Origin: Alphaproteobacteria bacterium
GTDB taxonomy: Bacteria > Pseudomonadota > Alphaproteobacteria > JAEULC01
DNA: 41,369 bases
Direction: 5' to 3'
Assembly: GCA_023150455.1 (NCBI GenBank)
Contig: JAKLKW010000048.1
Location: 1-41,369 of the forward strand
Below, piece after piece: positions 24,946 through 32,528 of the stretch. Numbering within the stretch: position 1 is the stretch's first letter; each line of letters starts with the position of its first letter. The position numbers and the translations under genes were made by a program. The notes beneath the pieces are model-generated. The model saw only the letters and a list, made by a program, of their open reading frames with translations. It did not search any database and was not told the DNA's origin.

Positions 24946-25725
24946 ATGGCCGAATTCAATCTCCCCTCCAACTCCAAGGTCGTCGAGGGCAAGGCGCATC
25001 CGGCGCCGGCCGGCGCCAAGAACCTGCGCGCGTTCAAGGTCTATCGCTGGGATCCGGAGGGCGAGGGCAATCCGCGCGTCGACACCTACCAGGTCGACAT
25101 GGACACGTGCGGTCCGATGGTCCTCGACGCGCTCATCAAGATCAAGAACGAGATGGACTCGACGCTCACCTTCCGGCGCTCCTGCCGCGAGGGCGTGTGC
25201 GGGTCCTGCGCCATGAACATCGACGGCACCAACACGCTCGCCTGCACCAAGTACATCAGCGACGTGCAGGGCGAGGTGCGCATCTACCCGCTGCCACACA
25301 TGCCGGTGGTCAAGGACCTGGTGCCCGACCTGACCGTGCCCTACGCGCAGCTCGCCGCGATCGAGCCCTGGCTCAAGTCGGTCTCGCCGGCGCCCGAGCG
25401 CGAGCGGCTGCAGTCGCCGGAAGAGCGCGCCAGGCTCGACGGCCTGTGGGAATGCATCCTCTGCTTCTGCTGCCAGACCTCGTGCCCCAGCTACTGGTGG
25501 AACGGCGACCGCTATCTTGGCCCCGCGATCCTTTTGCAGGCCTACCGCTGGATCGCCGACAGCCGCGACGAGGGCACCGGCGAGCGGCTCGACGGGCTCG
25601 AGGACCCGTTCCGGCTCTACCGCTGCCACACCATCATGAACTGCACCAAGACCTGCCCGAAGAGCCTGAACCCGGCCAAGGCCATCGCCGAGATCAAGAA
25701 GCTGATGGTGGCGCGGCAGGTGTGA
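24946..25725 (+). CDS. sdhB: Succinate dehydrogenase iron-sulfur subunit
   Basis: A 259-residue iron-sulfur protein with all three cluster motifs: [16 protein letters not shown] with TLAC for the [2Fe-2S] centre, [13 protein letters not shown] for [4Fe-4S], and [17 protein letters not shown] for [3Fe-4S]. It passes electrons from SdhA flavin to the quinone site formed with SdhC and SdhD. The sequence is full length. It is separated from sdhA by a toxin-antitoxin pair and a relic of its own 5' end. A clear terminator-like pair of hairpins follows before the convergent dehydrogenase gene. Confidence 0.97.
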   Translation: MAEFNLPSNSKVVEGKAHPAPAGAKNLRAFKVYRWDPEGEGNPRVDTYQVDMDTCGPMVLDALIKIKNEMDSTLTFRRSCREGVCGSCAMNIDGTNTLACTKYISDVQGEVRIYPLPHMPVVKDLVPDLTVPYAQLAAIEPWLKSVSPAPERERLQSPEERARLDGLWECILCFCCQTSCPSYWWNGDRYLGPAILLQAYRWIADSRDEGTGERLDGLEDPFRLYRCHTIMNCTKTCPKSLNPAKAIAEIKKLMVARQV

Positions 25726-25735
25726 TTCTCACCCT

Positions 25736-25788
25736 CCCGACGCTTCGCGTCGGGCCCTTCCCTCTCCCGCGCCGCGCGCGGGCGAGGG
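25736..25788. terminator. Two hairpins between sdhB and the convergent dehydrogenase gene
   Basis: CCCGACGC-TTC-GCGTCGGG (25736-25754) is a perfect 8-bp stem. A second, larger GC-rich hairpin with arms CCTCTCCCGCGC and GCGCGGGCGAGG occupies about 25761-25787. Placed between converging stops, they likely act as a bidirectional terminator. Confidence 0.6.
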
Positions 25789-25789
25789 G

Positions 25790-26662
25790 TTATTTCCCCC
25801 GCATCGCGTCGATCACGCGGCTTTCGTTCTCGTCGCCGAGCCCCGCCTGGATCTGCCGGGTGAAGGCAGCCGTCCCGGCCTCGTAGATCGGCACGCGGAC
25901 GCCCAGCTTCTTCGCCAGCGCCAGGCCGCATTGCGCGTCCTTGTGGCGCAGCGCGCCGGAGAAGGTCCGGGGCTCGTGGACGCCCTTGGTCATGAAGCCG
26001 GCGTTGCGCACGACCTGGCGGCTGGCCATGGCGCCCTTGGAGATGGCGTAGTCGACCGTCTTCATGTCGAGGCCGGCGGCCTCGGCGATCAAGAGGCCCT
26101 CGGCCAGCGCGGCGATCTGCACCGCGCCCATCGTGTTGCCGAGCAGCTTGTAGACCGTGCCGGTGCCGATGGCGCCGAAATGGATGATCTCGGTGCAGAG
26201 CGGCTTCAACAGCGGCTCGGCTGCCGCCAGCTCCGCCTTGTCGGCGCCGACCAGCAGCATGAGCTCGCCCTTGGCCGCCATGGCCGGCACGCCGGTCACG
26301 GGGCAGTCGATGTAGCGCAGGCCCTTCGCCTGTACCTGCTTCGCCAGCTCCAGCACGAAGTCGTGCGAAAGGGTCGAGCACTCGATCGCGAAGGCTCTTG
26401 GCGCGGTCTTCGCCGACAAGGCGCCGTCTTTGCCCAGCCACACCGCGCGCGACGCGTTGTCGTCGGCCACCATGCCGAACACCGCCTCGGCGCCCTCGGC
26501 CGCTTCGCGCGGGCTGGCGGCGACGCGCGCCCCGGCATCGGCCAGCGGTTTCGCCTTCGCGGCCGTGCGATTCCAGACCGACAGCCGATGGCCGGCGTCG
26601 GTCAGGCGCCGCGCCATGCCCAGCCCCATGTTGCCGATGCCGAGGAATGCGACCTTGGCCAT
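25790..26662 (-). CDS. NAD(P)-dependent oxidoreductase, 3-hydroxyisobutyrate dehydrogenase family
   Basis: A 290-residue beta-hydroxyacid dehydrogenase. FLGIGNMGLGMARRL is the Rossmann GxGxxG motif and VWNRT follows, where an Arg after beta-2 suggests NADP(H). CPVTGVPAMAAKGELMLLVG is the substrate-binding block (usually DAPVSGG), and the catalytic Lys is in GTVYKLLGNTM. The family includes 3-hydroxyisobutyrate, tartronate semialdehyde and glyoxylate reductases; the exact substrate is not decided by the sequence. The ATG at 26662 (GGGGGAT upstream) is preferred over an in-frame TTG six bases earlier. The DUF6494 gene lies 23 bp upstream on the same strand, so the two may share a transcript. 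Confidence 0.87.
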   Translation of the reverse strand: MAKVAFLGIGNMGLGMARRLTDAGHRLSVWNRTAAKAKPLADAGARVAASPREAAEGAEAVFGMVADDNASRAVWLGKDGALSAKTAPRAFAIECSTLSHDFVLELAKQVQAKGLRYIDCPVTGVPAMAAKGELMLLVGADKAELAAAEPLLKPLCTEIIHFGAIGTGTVYKLLGNTMGAVQIAALAEGLLIAEAAGLDMKTVDYAISKGAMASRQVVRNAGFMTKGVHEPRTFSGALRHKDAQCGLALAKKLGVRVPIYEAGTAAFTRQIQAGLGDENESRVIDAMRGK

Positions 26663-26685
26663 GCTCAATCCCCCAATTGCCGGTG

Positions 26686-26892
26686 CTACTGCAGGCTGAT
26701 CGCGCCTTCGATCTTCGCGGTCAGGCCGACCTCGCCGATCGTCAGCGTCACCTCGGCCTTCAGCGTCTCGCCGCCCTTGAGCTTGCCGGACTTGAGCGCC
26801 TCGCGCACCGCCGTCTCGATCTCGCGCTGCGCGGTCACGCCGACCTTCTTCAGGTACTTGCGCAGCTCCATGTTGAAGATTTCTTCGTTCAT
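26686..26892 (-). CDS. DUF6494 family small protein
   Basis: A 68-residue protein, MNEEIFNMELRKYLKKVGVTAQREIETAVREALKSG, ending in a beta-rich half (LKAEVTLTIGEVGLTAKIEGAISL). It resembles short conserved proteins of unknown function that I recognise as DUF6494, common in alpha- and betaproteobacteria. There is no signal peptide or membrane segment. It is divergent from the GntR regulator with a 117-bp gap holding an operator-like dyad, so that regulator may also control it and the dehydrogenase gene after it. Confidence 0.75.
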   Translation of the reverse strand: MNEEIFNMELRKYLKKVGVTAQREIETAVREALKSGKLKGGETLKAEVTLTIGEVGLTAKIEGAISLQ

Positions 26893-26942
26893 CCCGGGTC
26901 TCCTCGGTGTTGGGGCGGAGAGACTCGCACGAAGCGGCCGGC

Positions 26943-26971
26943 TTGACGACCTCCGGGTTCCTGATTATCGT
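26943..26971 (+). promoter_or_regulatory. Predicted promoter of the GntR-led gene set
   Basis: TTGACG at 26943-26948 and TATCGT at 26966-26971 are separated by 17 bp. The -10 box overlaps the palindromic operator that starts near 26967, which fits repression of the downstream regulator gene by its own product. Confidence 0.5.
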
Positions 26972-26986
26972 ATACCGTATACAATA
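26967..26986. promoter_or_regulatory. Operator-like dyad, probable GntR binding site
   Basis: GTATACCGTATAC at 26970-26982 is a near-perfect palindrome with AT-rich flanks in an otherwise GC-rich intergenic region. FCD-type GntR regulators bind short T/G-rich dyads of this kind next to their own gene; the GntR start is 24 bp away. Confidence 0.65.
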
Positions 26987-27009
26987 ACAGCCGACGCTGG
27001 GAGGGGAGC

Positions 27010-27705
27010 GTGTCGATCGCTCCGGTAGCCGGACAGCAGACCTTGGTCGCGCGCGTGCATCGCGCGATCTTCGACGCGATCTGCGACGGCCGCTTGAAGC
27101 CGGGCGAGCCGCTGCGGCAGGAGCGACTGGCCGAGATGCTGGGCGTCTCGCGCCAGCCGATCCACGAGGCGCTGGCGCTGCTCGGACGGCAGGGCATCGT
27201 CGTCGAGCACGGCAGGCGCGGCGTGCGCGTGGCCCCGCTCGATCCGTCCTTCATCCTGCAGCTCTACGCCGTGCGCGGCGTGCTGGAAGGCCTGGCCGCG
27301 CGCGAGGCGGCGGAGCGCGCCGGCGCGGCCGCGCAGCAGGCGGGCCGGGCGCTGATCGCGGCGGGACGCCGTGCGGTCGCGGCCGGCGACGTCGCCGCCA
27401 TGATCGCCGCGGACGCCGAGTTCCACGGCTTCGTCTACGAGCAGTCCGGCAATCCGATGATCGCCCGCACGCTCGACCTGCACTGGATGCACATCCGGCG
27501 GGCGATGGGCCATTTCATGCGCATGGGCGTGCGCCGGGCGACGTCGCTCGAGCGCATCTGGTCCGAGCACGCGGCCATTCTCGGCGCCATCCTGGCCGGG
27601 GACCCGGGTCGGGCCGACCTTCTGGCGCGCGAGCACGCCGGCCGTGCGGCGGCGGAGATGGCCAACGGGATCGCGGGCGCGGCGCGCGCGCCGTCGGCGG
27701 CATGA
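27010..27705 (+). CDS. GntR family transcriptional regulator, FCD subfamily
   Basis: A 231-residue regulator. Residues 12-75 form the winged helix (LKPGEPLRQERLAEMLGVSRQPIHEALALLGRQGIVVEHGRRGVRVAPL), and residues 85-220 form the helical FCD ligand domain. DAEFHGFVYEQSGN and the later SEHAAIL and REHAGRA supply the Asp and His residues that bind a metal and often a carboxylate ligand. The start is the GTG at 27010 behind GGAGGGGAG. A palindrome in its promoter suggests autorepression. It precedes the PhyH dioxygenase and SAF oxidoreductase genes by only 19 bp and so is their likely local regulator. The inducer is probably a small organic acid (inference). Confidence 0.9.
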   Translation: MSIAPVAGQQTLVARVHRAIFDAICDGRLKPGEPLRQERLAEMLGVSRQPIHEALALLGRQGIVVEHGRRGVRVAPLDPSFILQLYAVRGVLEGLAAREAAERAGAAAQQAGRALIAAGRRAVAAGDVAAMIAADAEFHGFVYEQSGNPMIARTLDLHWMHIRRAMGHFMRMGVRRATSLERIWSEHAAILGAILAGDPGRADLLAREHAGRAAAEMANGIAGAARAPSAA

Positions 27706-27724
27706 TCGAAGGAGGAACCACGCC

Positions 27725-28579
27725 ATGAAGCTCACCGATGCCCAGCTCGAGCAGTTCCACGAGGAAGGCTATCTGTTCCTGCCCGACTGGTTCGACCCGG
27801 ACGAGGTGCGGGTGATGAAGGACGAGGTGCCCAAGGTCTTCGCCCAGCGCCGGCAGGAGAACGTCCGCGAGAAGACCGGCGACGTGGTGCGCACCGCCTT
27901 CGCCGTGCACACTTACAGCGACGTGTTCAACCGCCTGGTGCACCACCCGAAGTTCCTGGAGCCGGCCGAGCAGATGCTGGGAGGACAGGTCTACATCCAC
28001 CAGTTCAAGATCAACGGCAAGGCGGCCTTCGACGGCGACGTCTGGCAATGGCACCAGGACTACGGCACCTGGGCTGCCGACGACGACATGCCGAACCCCT
28101 ACGCCATGAACCTCGCCGTGTTCCTCGACGAGGTGACCGAGTTCAACGGGCCGCTGCTGTTCATCCCGCGCTCGCACCAGAAGGGAAAGCTCGAGGCCGG
28201 CCACGACCTGAGCACGACCAGCTACCCGCTGTGGACGATCGACCACGAGACGATCGCGCGGCTGGCCGGCGAAGGCGGCATCGTCGCGCCCAAGGGGCGT
28301 CCCGGCTCGGCCCTGTTCTTCCACTGCAACCTGGTGCATGGCTCCGCCCCCAACATGTCGCCCTGGGGCCGCGTCATCGTCTATGTCAGCCTCAACCGCG
28401 TCGACAACGCGATCCGCCGCTTCAAGCGGCCGGAATGGATCGCGCATCGCGACTTTGCCCCCCTGAAGCCGATAAGCGAGGACTGCCTGAAGCAGCTCGC
28501 CCGGGACGCGCGCGTTGATCCGCGCGCGCAAACATTTGAGTCGCGCGGCCGAATCAGCGGCCGCGGGGCCGCGGAGTAG
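27725..28579 (+). CDS. Phytanoyl-CoA dioxygenase family protein (EctD-like)
   Basis: A 284-residue 2-oxoglutarate and Fe(II)-dependent dioxygenase. WQWHQDYGTW carries the HxD iron ligands, LVHGSAPNMSPWGR carries the distal His and the Arg that binds 2-oxoglutarate, and NRVDNAIRRFKRPEWIAHRDF is a block also seen in EctD ectoine hydroxylases. No ectoine synthesis genes lie nearby, and the WHQDYGTW block differs from the EctD signature, so another substrate is likely. The ATG at 27725 follows AAGGAGG. The last 25 residues come from a GC-rich double hairpin (REP-like element), so the gene was probably extended or had its stop replaced by that insertion. SAF oxidoreductase gene follows by 6 bp. 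Confidence 0.85.
   Translation: MKLTDAQLEQFHEEGYLFLPDWFDPDEVRVMKDEVPKVFAQRRQENVREKTGDVVRTAFAVHTYSDVFNRLVHHPKFLEPAEQMLGGQVYIHQFKINGKAAFDGDVWQWHQDYGTWAADDDMPNPYAMNLAVFLDEVTEFNGPLLFIPRSHQKGKLEAGHDLSTTSYPLWTIDHETIARLAGEGGIVAPKGRPGSALFFHCNLVHGSAPNMSPWGRVIVYVSLNRVDNAIRRFKRPEWIAHRDFAPLKPISEDCLKQLARDARVDPRAQTFESRGRISGRGAAE
28507..28565. repeat. Double hairpin REP-like element, copy B, inside the PhyH gene end
   Basis: CGCGCGCG at 28507-28514 pairs with 28521-28528 (loop TTGATC), and CGCGGCCG at 28544-28551 pairs with 28558-28565 (loop AATCAG). Stem order, spacing and loop sequences match the double hairpin at 7509-7570, so both look like copies of one dispersed element. This copy encodes the C-terminal residues of the dioxygenase. 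Confidence 0.6.
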
Positions 28580-28585
28580 CGCGAC

Positions 28586-29947
28586 ATGAACCTGCACCGG
28601 ATGCTTGAGCGGCGCGCCGCGGAGAACCGCCCGGTCCGCGTCGGCGTGATCGGCTGCGGCAAGTTCGCCGCCATGTACCTGGCCCAGGCGCCGACCACGC
28701 CGGGCCTGCACATCATGGGCATCGCCGACCTGGCGCCGTCGCGCGCGCGCGCGCAGCTCGGCCGCGTCGGCTGGGACGCGGCGCGCTTGGCCGCGCGCTC
28801 GTTCGGCGAGGCGATCGATCAGGGCACGACCTTCCTCACCGACGACGTGGGCGCGCTCGTCGCGCATCCCGCGATCGACGTGATCGTCGAGTCGACCGGC
28901 CATCCGCCCTCGGCCGTGCGCCACGCGCTCATGGGTTTCGCCGCGAAGAAGCACGTGGTGATGGTGACGGTCGAAGCCGATGCCTTCGTCGGGGCGCTGC
29001 TGGCGCGGCGCGCGGCCGAGGCCGGGGTGATCTACTCGCTCGCCTACGGCGACCAGCCGGCGCTGATCTGCGACCTGGTCGACTGGGCGCGCGCCTCGGG
29101 CTTCATCGTCAGCGCCGCCGGACGCGGGCACAAATGGCTCGACCACTACGCGCGGTCGACGCCCGACACGGTTTGGGACCATTACGGCCTGACCGCCGAG
29201 CAGGCCCGGGTCGGCGGCATGAACCCGCAGATGTTCAATTCCTTCCTCGACGGCACCAAGCCGGCGATCGAGAGCACGGCGGTCGCCAACGCCACCGGCC
29301 TGACGCCGGCGCCGGACGGGCTGGTGTTTCCTCCCTGCGGCACCGAGGACCTGCCGCATGTGATGCGCCCGAAGAGCGAAGGCGGGCATCTCGACCACAT
29401 GGGCCAGGTCGAGGTCGTCTCCTCGCTCGAGCGCGACGGGCGCCCGGTGCCGCGCGACATCCGCTGGGGCGTCTGGGTCGTGATGAAGGCGCCGAACGAA
29501 TACGTGAAGCGCTGCTTCAAGGAATACGGCATGGTGACCGACGCCTCGGGCGGCTACGGCGTCATGTACAAGCGCTGGCACCTGATCGGGCTCGAGCTCG
29601 GCATCAGCGTCGCCTCGGTGGCGCTGCGCGGCGAATCGACCGGCTCGCCCACCGGCTTCCGGGCCGACGCGGTCGCCGCCGCCAAGCGCGACCTGAAGCC
29701 CGGCGAGACGCTGGACGGCGAAGGCGGCTACACGGTCTGCGGCAAGCTGCTGCCGGCGGAGAAGTCGCTTGGCGTGGGCGCCTTCCCGATCGGCCTGGCA
29801 CACGGCGTCAAGGTCACGCGGCCGGTGAAGCAGGGCGCCATCGTCACCTGGGCCGACGTCGCCGCGGACCAGGCGGACGACGTCGTGAAATTCCGCCGCG
29901 AGATGGAGCGCAGCTTCGCGAGTCCGCGCGCACGGGCGGCGGAGTGA
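28586..29947 (+). CDS. NAD(P)-dependent oxidoreductase with C-terminal SAF domain (homoserine dehydrogenase-like)
   Basis: A 453-residue protein. RVGVIGCGKFAAMYLAQAP (about residues 18-36) is the Rossmann nucleotide motif, and DVIVESTGHPPSAVRHAL closes the NAD(P) domain. YSLAYGDQPALICDLVDWARASGF and AAGRGHKWLDHYA belong to the catalytic domain of the DRL-like oxidoreductase family. The last 90 residues (GYTVCGKLLPAEKSLGVGAFPIGLAHGVKVTRPVKQGAIVTWADV) form a SAF domain, often found in sugar-acid processing enzymes. The chemistry is unproven. The 6-bp spacing to the dioxygenase gene and shared direction with the GntR regulator suggest one catabolic operon. Confidence 0.82.
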   Translation: MNLHRMLERRAAENRPVRVGVIGCGKFAAMYLAQAPTTPGLHIMGIADLAPSRARAQLGRVGWDAARLAARSFGEAIDQGTTFLTDDVGALVAHPAIDVIVESTGHPPSAVRHALMGFAAKKHVVMVTVEADAFVGALLARRAAEAGVIYSLAYGDQPALICDLVDWARASGFIVSAAGRGHKWLDHYARSTPDTVWDHYGLTAEQARVGGMNPQMFNSFLDGTKPAIESTAVANATGLTPAPDGLVFPPCGTEDLPHVMRPKSEGGHLDHMGQVEVVSSLERDGRPVPRDIRWGVWVVMKAPNEYVKRCFKEYGMVTDASGGYGVMYKRWHLIGLELGISVASVALRGESTGSPTGFRADAVAAAKRDLKPGETLDGEGGYTVCGKLLPAEKSLGVGAFPIGLAHGVKVTRPVKQGAIVTWADVAADQADDVVKFRREMERSFASPRARAAE

Positions 29948-29978
29948 TCGACTCGCGCTCGATTCTCGCTTAAGCGTA

Positions 29979-30074
29979 CCCCCCACCCTAACCCTCCCCC
30001 ACAAGGGGGGAGGGGATAACAGAAACTGCGTCTTCAGCCCCCTCCCCCTTGATGGGGGAGGGTCGGGGTGGGGG
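29979..30074. repeat. Long C-rich inverted repeat between operon genes
   Basis: The left arm, CCCCCACCCTAACCCTCCCC and following bases (29979-30014), is inverted relative to the right arm, which ends GGGTCGGGGTGGGGG (30038-30074). About 23 bases lie between them. Each arm also folds on itself (CCTCCCCCTTGATGGGGGAGG at 30041-30061). This resembles intergenic REP-type palindromes common in alphaproteobacteria. The SDR start lies 35 bp beyond. Confidence 0.65.
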
Positions 30075-30108
30075 TGAAACGCGCGGAAGCACCGGGGGAT
30101 TCTCGGGA

Positions 30109-30846
30109 ATGACAGGCACCTTGATCGTCACCGGCGCCAGCCGGGGCATCGGCGCGGCGTCGGCCAGGCTCGCCGCGAAGAAGCTCGGCTGTGCCGTCGC
30201 CGTCAACTACCGCAAGGAGAAGGCGGCGGCCGACAAGGTCGTGGCCGAGATCGTCCGGAACGGCGGCAGGGCGGTCGCGATCCAGGGCGACACCGGTGTC
30301 GAGGCCGACATCGTGCGCCTGTTCCGGGAGGCCGAGCAGAAGCTGGGGCCGATCACCGGCCTCGTCAACAACGCCGGCGTGCTGGGGCCGGTCGGCCGTG
30401 TCGAGGACGCGCCGGTGAAGGAAATGGAGCGGCTCTGGGCCATCAACATCACCGGCTATTTCGTCGCCGCGCGCGAGGCGGTCAAGCGCATGTCGACCAG
30501 GCACGGCGGCAAGGGCGGCGCCATCGTCAACATCACCTCGGCCGCGGTCAGGCTCGGCGCGCCGGGCGAGCTCGTGCCCTATGCCGCCAGCAAGGGTGCT
30601 GCGCACAGCTTCACCATCGGGCTCGGCAAGGAAGTGGCGCAGGAAGGCATCCGCGTGAACGGCGTCGAGCCCGGCCTGATCGACACCGACATCCAGCCGC
30701 CCGGCCGGGTCGAGAAGTTCGGGCCGGCGGTGCCGATGGGCCGCGCCGGCACGGCCGACGAGGTGGCCGAGGCCGTGGTCTGGCTGCTGTCGCCCGCCTC
30801 GTCCTACTGCACGTCGTCGATCATCACGGTCAGCGCGGGGCGGTGA
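30109..30846 (+). CDS. Short-chain dehydrogenase/reductase
   Basis: A 245-residue classical SDR. TGASRGIG is the nucleotide-binding motif and NNAG the structural motif; the catalytic Ser is in NITSAA and YAASK gives Tyr and Lys. NYRK after beta-2 suggests NADP(H). The C-terminus (YCTSSIITVSAGR) matches the FabG-like group, whose members reduce or oxidise small alcohols, sugars or acyl thioesters; the substrate cannot be named. The ATG at 30109 was chosen because upstream sequence is a repeat. It follows the SAF oxidoreductase by 161 bp and its stop is at the Nudix gene start, so it probably belongs to the same GntR-headed gene set. Confidence 0.9.
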   Translation: MTGTLIVTGASRGIGAASARLAAKKLGCAVAVNYRKEKAAADKVVAEIVRNGGRAVAIQGDTGVEADIVRLFREAEQKLGPITGLVNNAGVLGPVGRVEDAPVKEMERLWAINITGYFVAAREAVKRMSTRHGGKGGAIVNITSAAVRLGAPGELVPYAASKGAAHSFTIGLGKEVAQEGIRVNGVEPGLIDTDIQPPGRVEKFGPAVPMGRAGTADEVAEAVVWLLSPASSYCTSSIITVSAGR

Positions 30847-30854
30847 CCGGCGCG

Positions 30855-31277
30855 ATGGAGTTCGGGGAGAAGCTGCCCGGCCGCGACTATGTCGACCGGC
30901 CCAGCGTCTACGGCATCGTGTTCGACGGCGAGGGGCGCGTGCTCGTGGTCGAGGAGGACGACGAGTTCTACCTGCCCGGCGGCGGCATCGACCCGGGCGA
31001 GGACGTCGAGACGGGCCTGCGCCGGGAGCTGATCGAAGAGACCGGCTACGCGATCGAGATCATCGGCGCGCTCTGCACCGCAAGGCAATACGCGATCGAC
31101 AAGGCCTCGGGCCGCGCCTGGATCAAGCGGTCGTCGTTCTTCGCCATCCGCCTGGTCGGCAGGTCCGATGGGCCGTCGATCGCGACCAACACGCCGCACT
31201 GGGTGACGCTCGACGAGGCGGCCCGGCTGCTGAAGGACGAGTCGCACCGCTGGGCGCTCGGCCGGGCGCTAGAGTAG
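30855..31277 (+). CDS. Nudix hydrolase
   Basis: A 140-residue Nudix protein. The box GGIDPGEDVETGLRRELIEETG fits Gx5Ex7REUxEExGU, with the Glu residues that bind magnesium. Nudix enzymes split nucleoside diphosphates linked to another group, such as damaged dNTPs, ADP-sugars or coenzymes; the substrate is not evident. YLPGG before the box is common in house-cleaning members. An alternative GTG start at 30843 overlaps the SDR stop as GTGA and would add four residues. The genes are likely coupled in either case. Confidence 0.88.
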   Translation: MEFGEKLPGRDYVDRPSVYGIVFDGEGRVLVVEEDDEFYLPGGGIDPGEDVETGLRRELIEETGYAIEIIGALCTARQYAIDKASGRAWIKRSSFFAIRLVGRSDGPSIATNTPHWVTLDEAARLLKDESHRWALGRALE

Positions 31278-31481
31278 GCAGAAGACGGAATAGCAGCCCT
31301 GGATCACGCGCCCCGCCATCAACCAGAGCGCCGCGTCGAGCGCCAGCGCGACGGCGAGGACCGGCGCGGCGACAAGGCCGAGGAAGTAGACCAGGGCATG
31401 GAAGGTGAAACGCCGGCGCGGCAGGGCCTGGCCGCGCACGCGCGGCTTCGCCGCGGCCTCATGCTTCGACAAGCTCAGCAT
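31269..31481 (-). CDS. Small hypothetical membrane protein
   Basis: A 70-residue frame ending FTFHALVYFLGLVAAPVLAVALALDAALWLMAGRVIQGCYSVFCLL, with a long hydrophobic stretch typical of a membrane segment. The first residues (MLSLSKHE) are encoded by a REP-like palindrome, so the true start may be further in or the frame may be an artefact. It overlaps the Nudix stop on the opposite strand by a few bases. No family recognised. Confidence 0.35.
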   Translation of the reverse strand: MLSLSKHEAAAKPRVRGQALPRRRFTFHALVYFLGLVAAPVLAVALALDAALWLMAGRVIQGCYSVFCLL

Positions 31482-31522
31482 GAGGCGATCTCTCCTTCCT
31501 CGTCCTGGGCTTGTCGAACGAC
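31457..31522. repeat. REP-like palindromic element, second copy
   Basis: CCTCATGCT and AGCATGAGG flank TTCGACAAGC at 31457-31485, and a second arm CCTGGGCTTGTCGAACGAC ends at 31522. The core TTCGACAAGCTCAG is the reverse complement of the core of the element at 17080-17178. Confidence 0.6.
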
Positions 31523-31563
31523 GCTTCTGAACTTCATGACGAACATCGCCGCAAGATAGCCGC

Positions 31564-32505
31564 ATGACCGACGAAGCGTCCATCTCCTGGCTGTGGGACG
31601 ATCTCGACCGGCGCGAATGGACCGGGCTGCTGGCCCGCGCGGCGGCGCCGACCTTGGAGCAGAGCTGGGCCTACGGCGCGGCGATCGAGGCCGTCTCGCC
31701 CTATCGGGCGCGGCGCGGCGTGGGGTCGATCGGCGAGGAACCGGTCGTCATGCTGCAGGTCTTCACGCGCCGCATCGGGCCGATCACGCTGACCAAGTCG
31801 CTGCGCGGGCCGATCGCGCTCGCGCCGATCGAGCCGGCGACCATGATCCGGCTGCTCGAACCCGTCGCCAGGCGCCTGCGCATCCGCCGATTGCGCCCGC
31901 TGTTCTGGCTGCCGGAGCTACCTGTCGATCAGGCCGACCGGATGATGTGCGCGCTGGGCAAGCGACCGATGGTGCGCGGCCATGCGACCTCGGTGCTCGA
32001 CCTTTCGCCGGACGAAGCGGCGCTGCGTGCCCGGCTCGACGGCAAGTGGCGCAACCAGCTCCTGCGCGCCGAAGGGTCCGGAATGCGCGTCGAGACGGCG
32101 CATGGCGGCCGTTTCCTCGACCTGCTGGTGCAGCGGCACGAGACCTTCCGCCGCGCCCGGCGCCATCACGGCCATTCGGGCCGGGAAATAGCCGCGCTGG
32201 TCGCGGCGGTCGAGCCCGGGGAGGACGCGCTGATCCTGACCGCGCTCGAGCGCAACGATCCCGTTGCCGGCGTCCTCCTGGTCGTCCACGGGCGCGGCGC
32301 CACGTATCACGTCGGCTGGACCGGCGAGGCGGGCCGCAAGGCCAACGCGCACAACCTGCTGCTCTGGCGCGGCGTGCTGGCGCTGAAGGCCCGCGGCGTC
32401 GCCTTCCTCGACCTCGGCGGCATCGACGGCCGCGCGGCCGGCGTTGCCCGCTTCAAGCTGGGCATGGGCGGCGGGATCACGGAGCTGGCGGCGATGTATC
32501 TGTGA
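31564..32505 (+). CDS. GNAT/FemAB-like acyltransferase
   Basis: A 313-residue protein with the double-GNAT layout of FemABX/BioF2-like proteins. The N-terminal half opens with TLEQSWAYGAAIEAVSPYRARR, the family's recurring SWAYG block. The C-terminal half contains WRNQLLRAEGSGMRVETAH, then VAGVLLVVHGRGATYHVGWTGEAGRKANAHNLLLWRGVLALKARGVAFLDLGGIDG, the acyl-donor-binding part. FemAB proteins use aminoacyl-tRNA to extend peptidoglycan or other amines; many alphaproteobacterial members are of unknown role. It stands alone between the Nudix gene and the HigBA-like pair. Confidence 0.75.
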   Translation: MTDEASISWLWDDLDRREWTGLLARAAAPTLEQSWAYGAAIEAVSPYRARRGVGSIGEEPVVMLQVFTRRIGPITLTKSLRGPIALAPIEPATMIRLLEPVARRLRIRRLRPLFWLPELPVDQADRMMCALGKRPMVRGHATSVLDLSPDEAALRARLDGKWRNQLLRAEGSGMRVETAHGGRFLDLLVQRHETFRRARRHHGHSGREIAALVAAVEPGEDALILTALERNDPVAGVLLVVHGRGATYHVGWTGEAGRKANAHNLLLWRGVLALKARGVAFLDLGGIDGRAAGVARFKLGMGGGITELAAMYL

Positions 32506-32528
32506 GGTGCCCGATGGACATTGACGGT

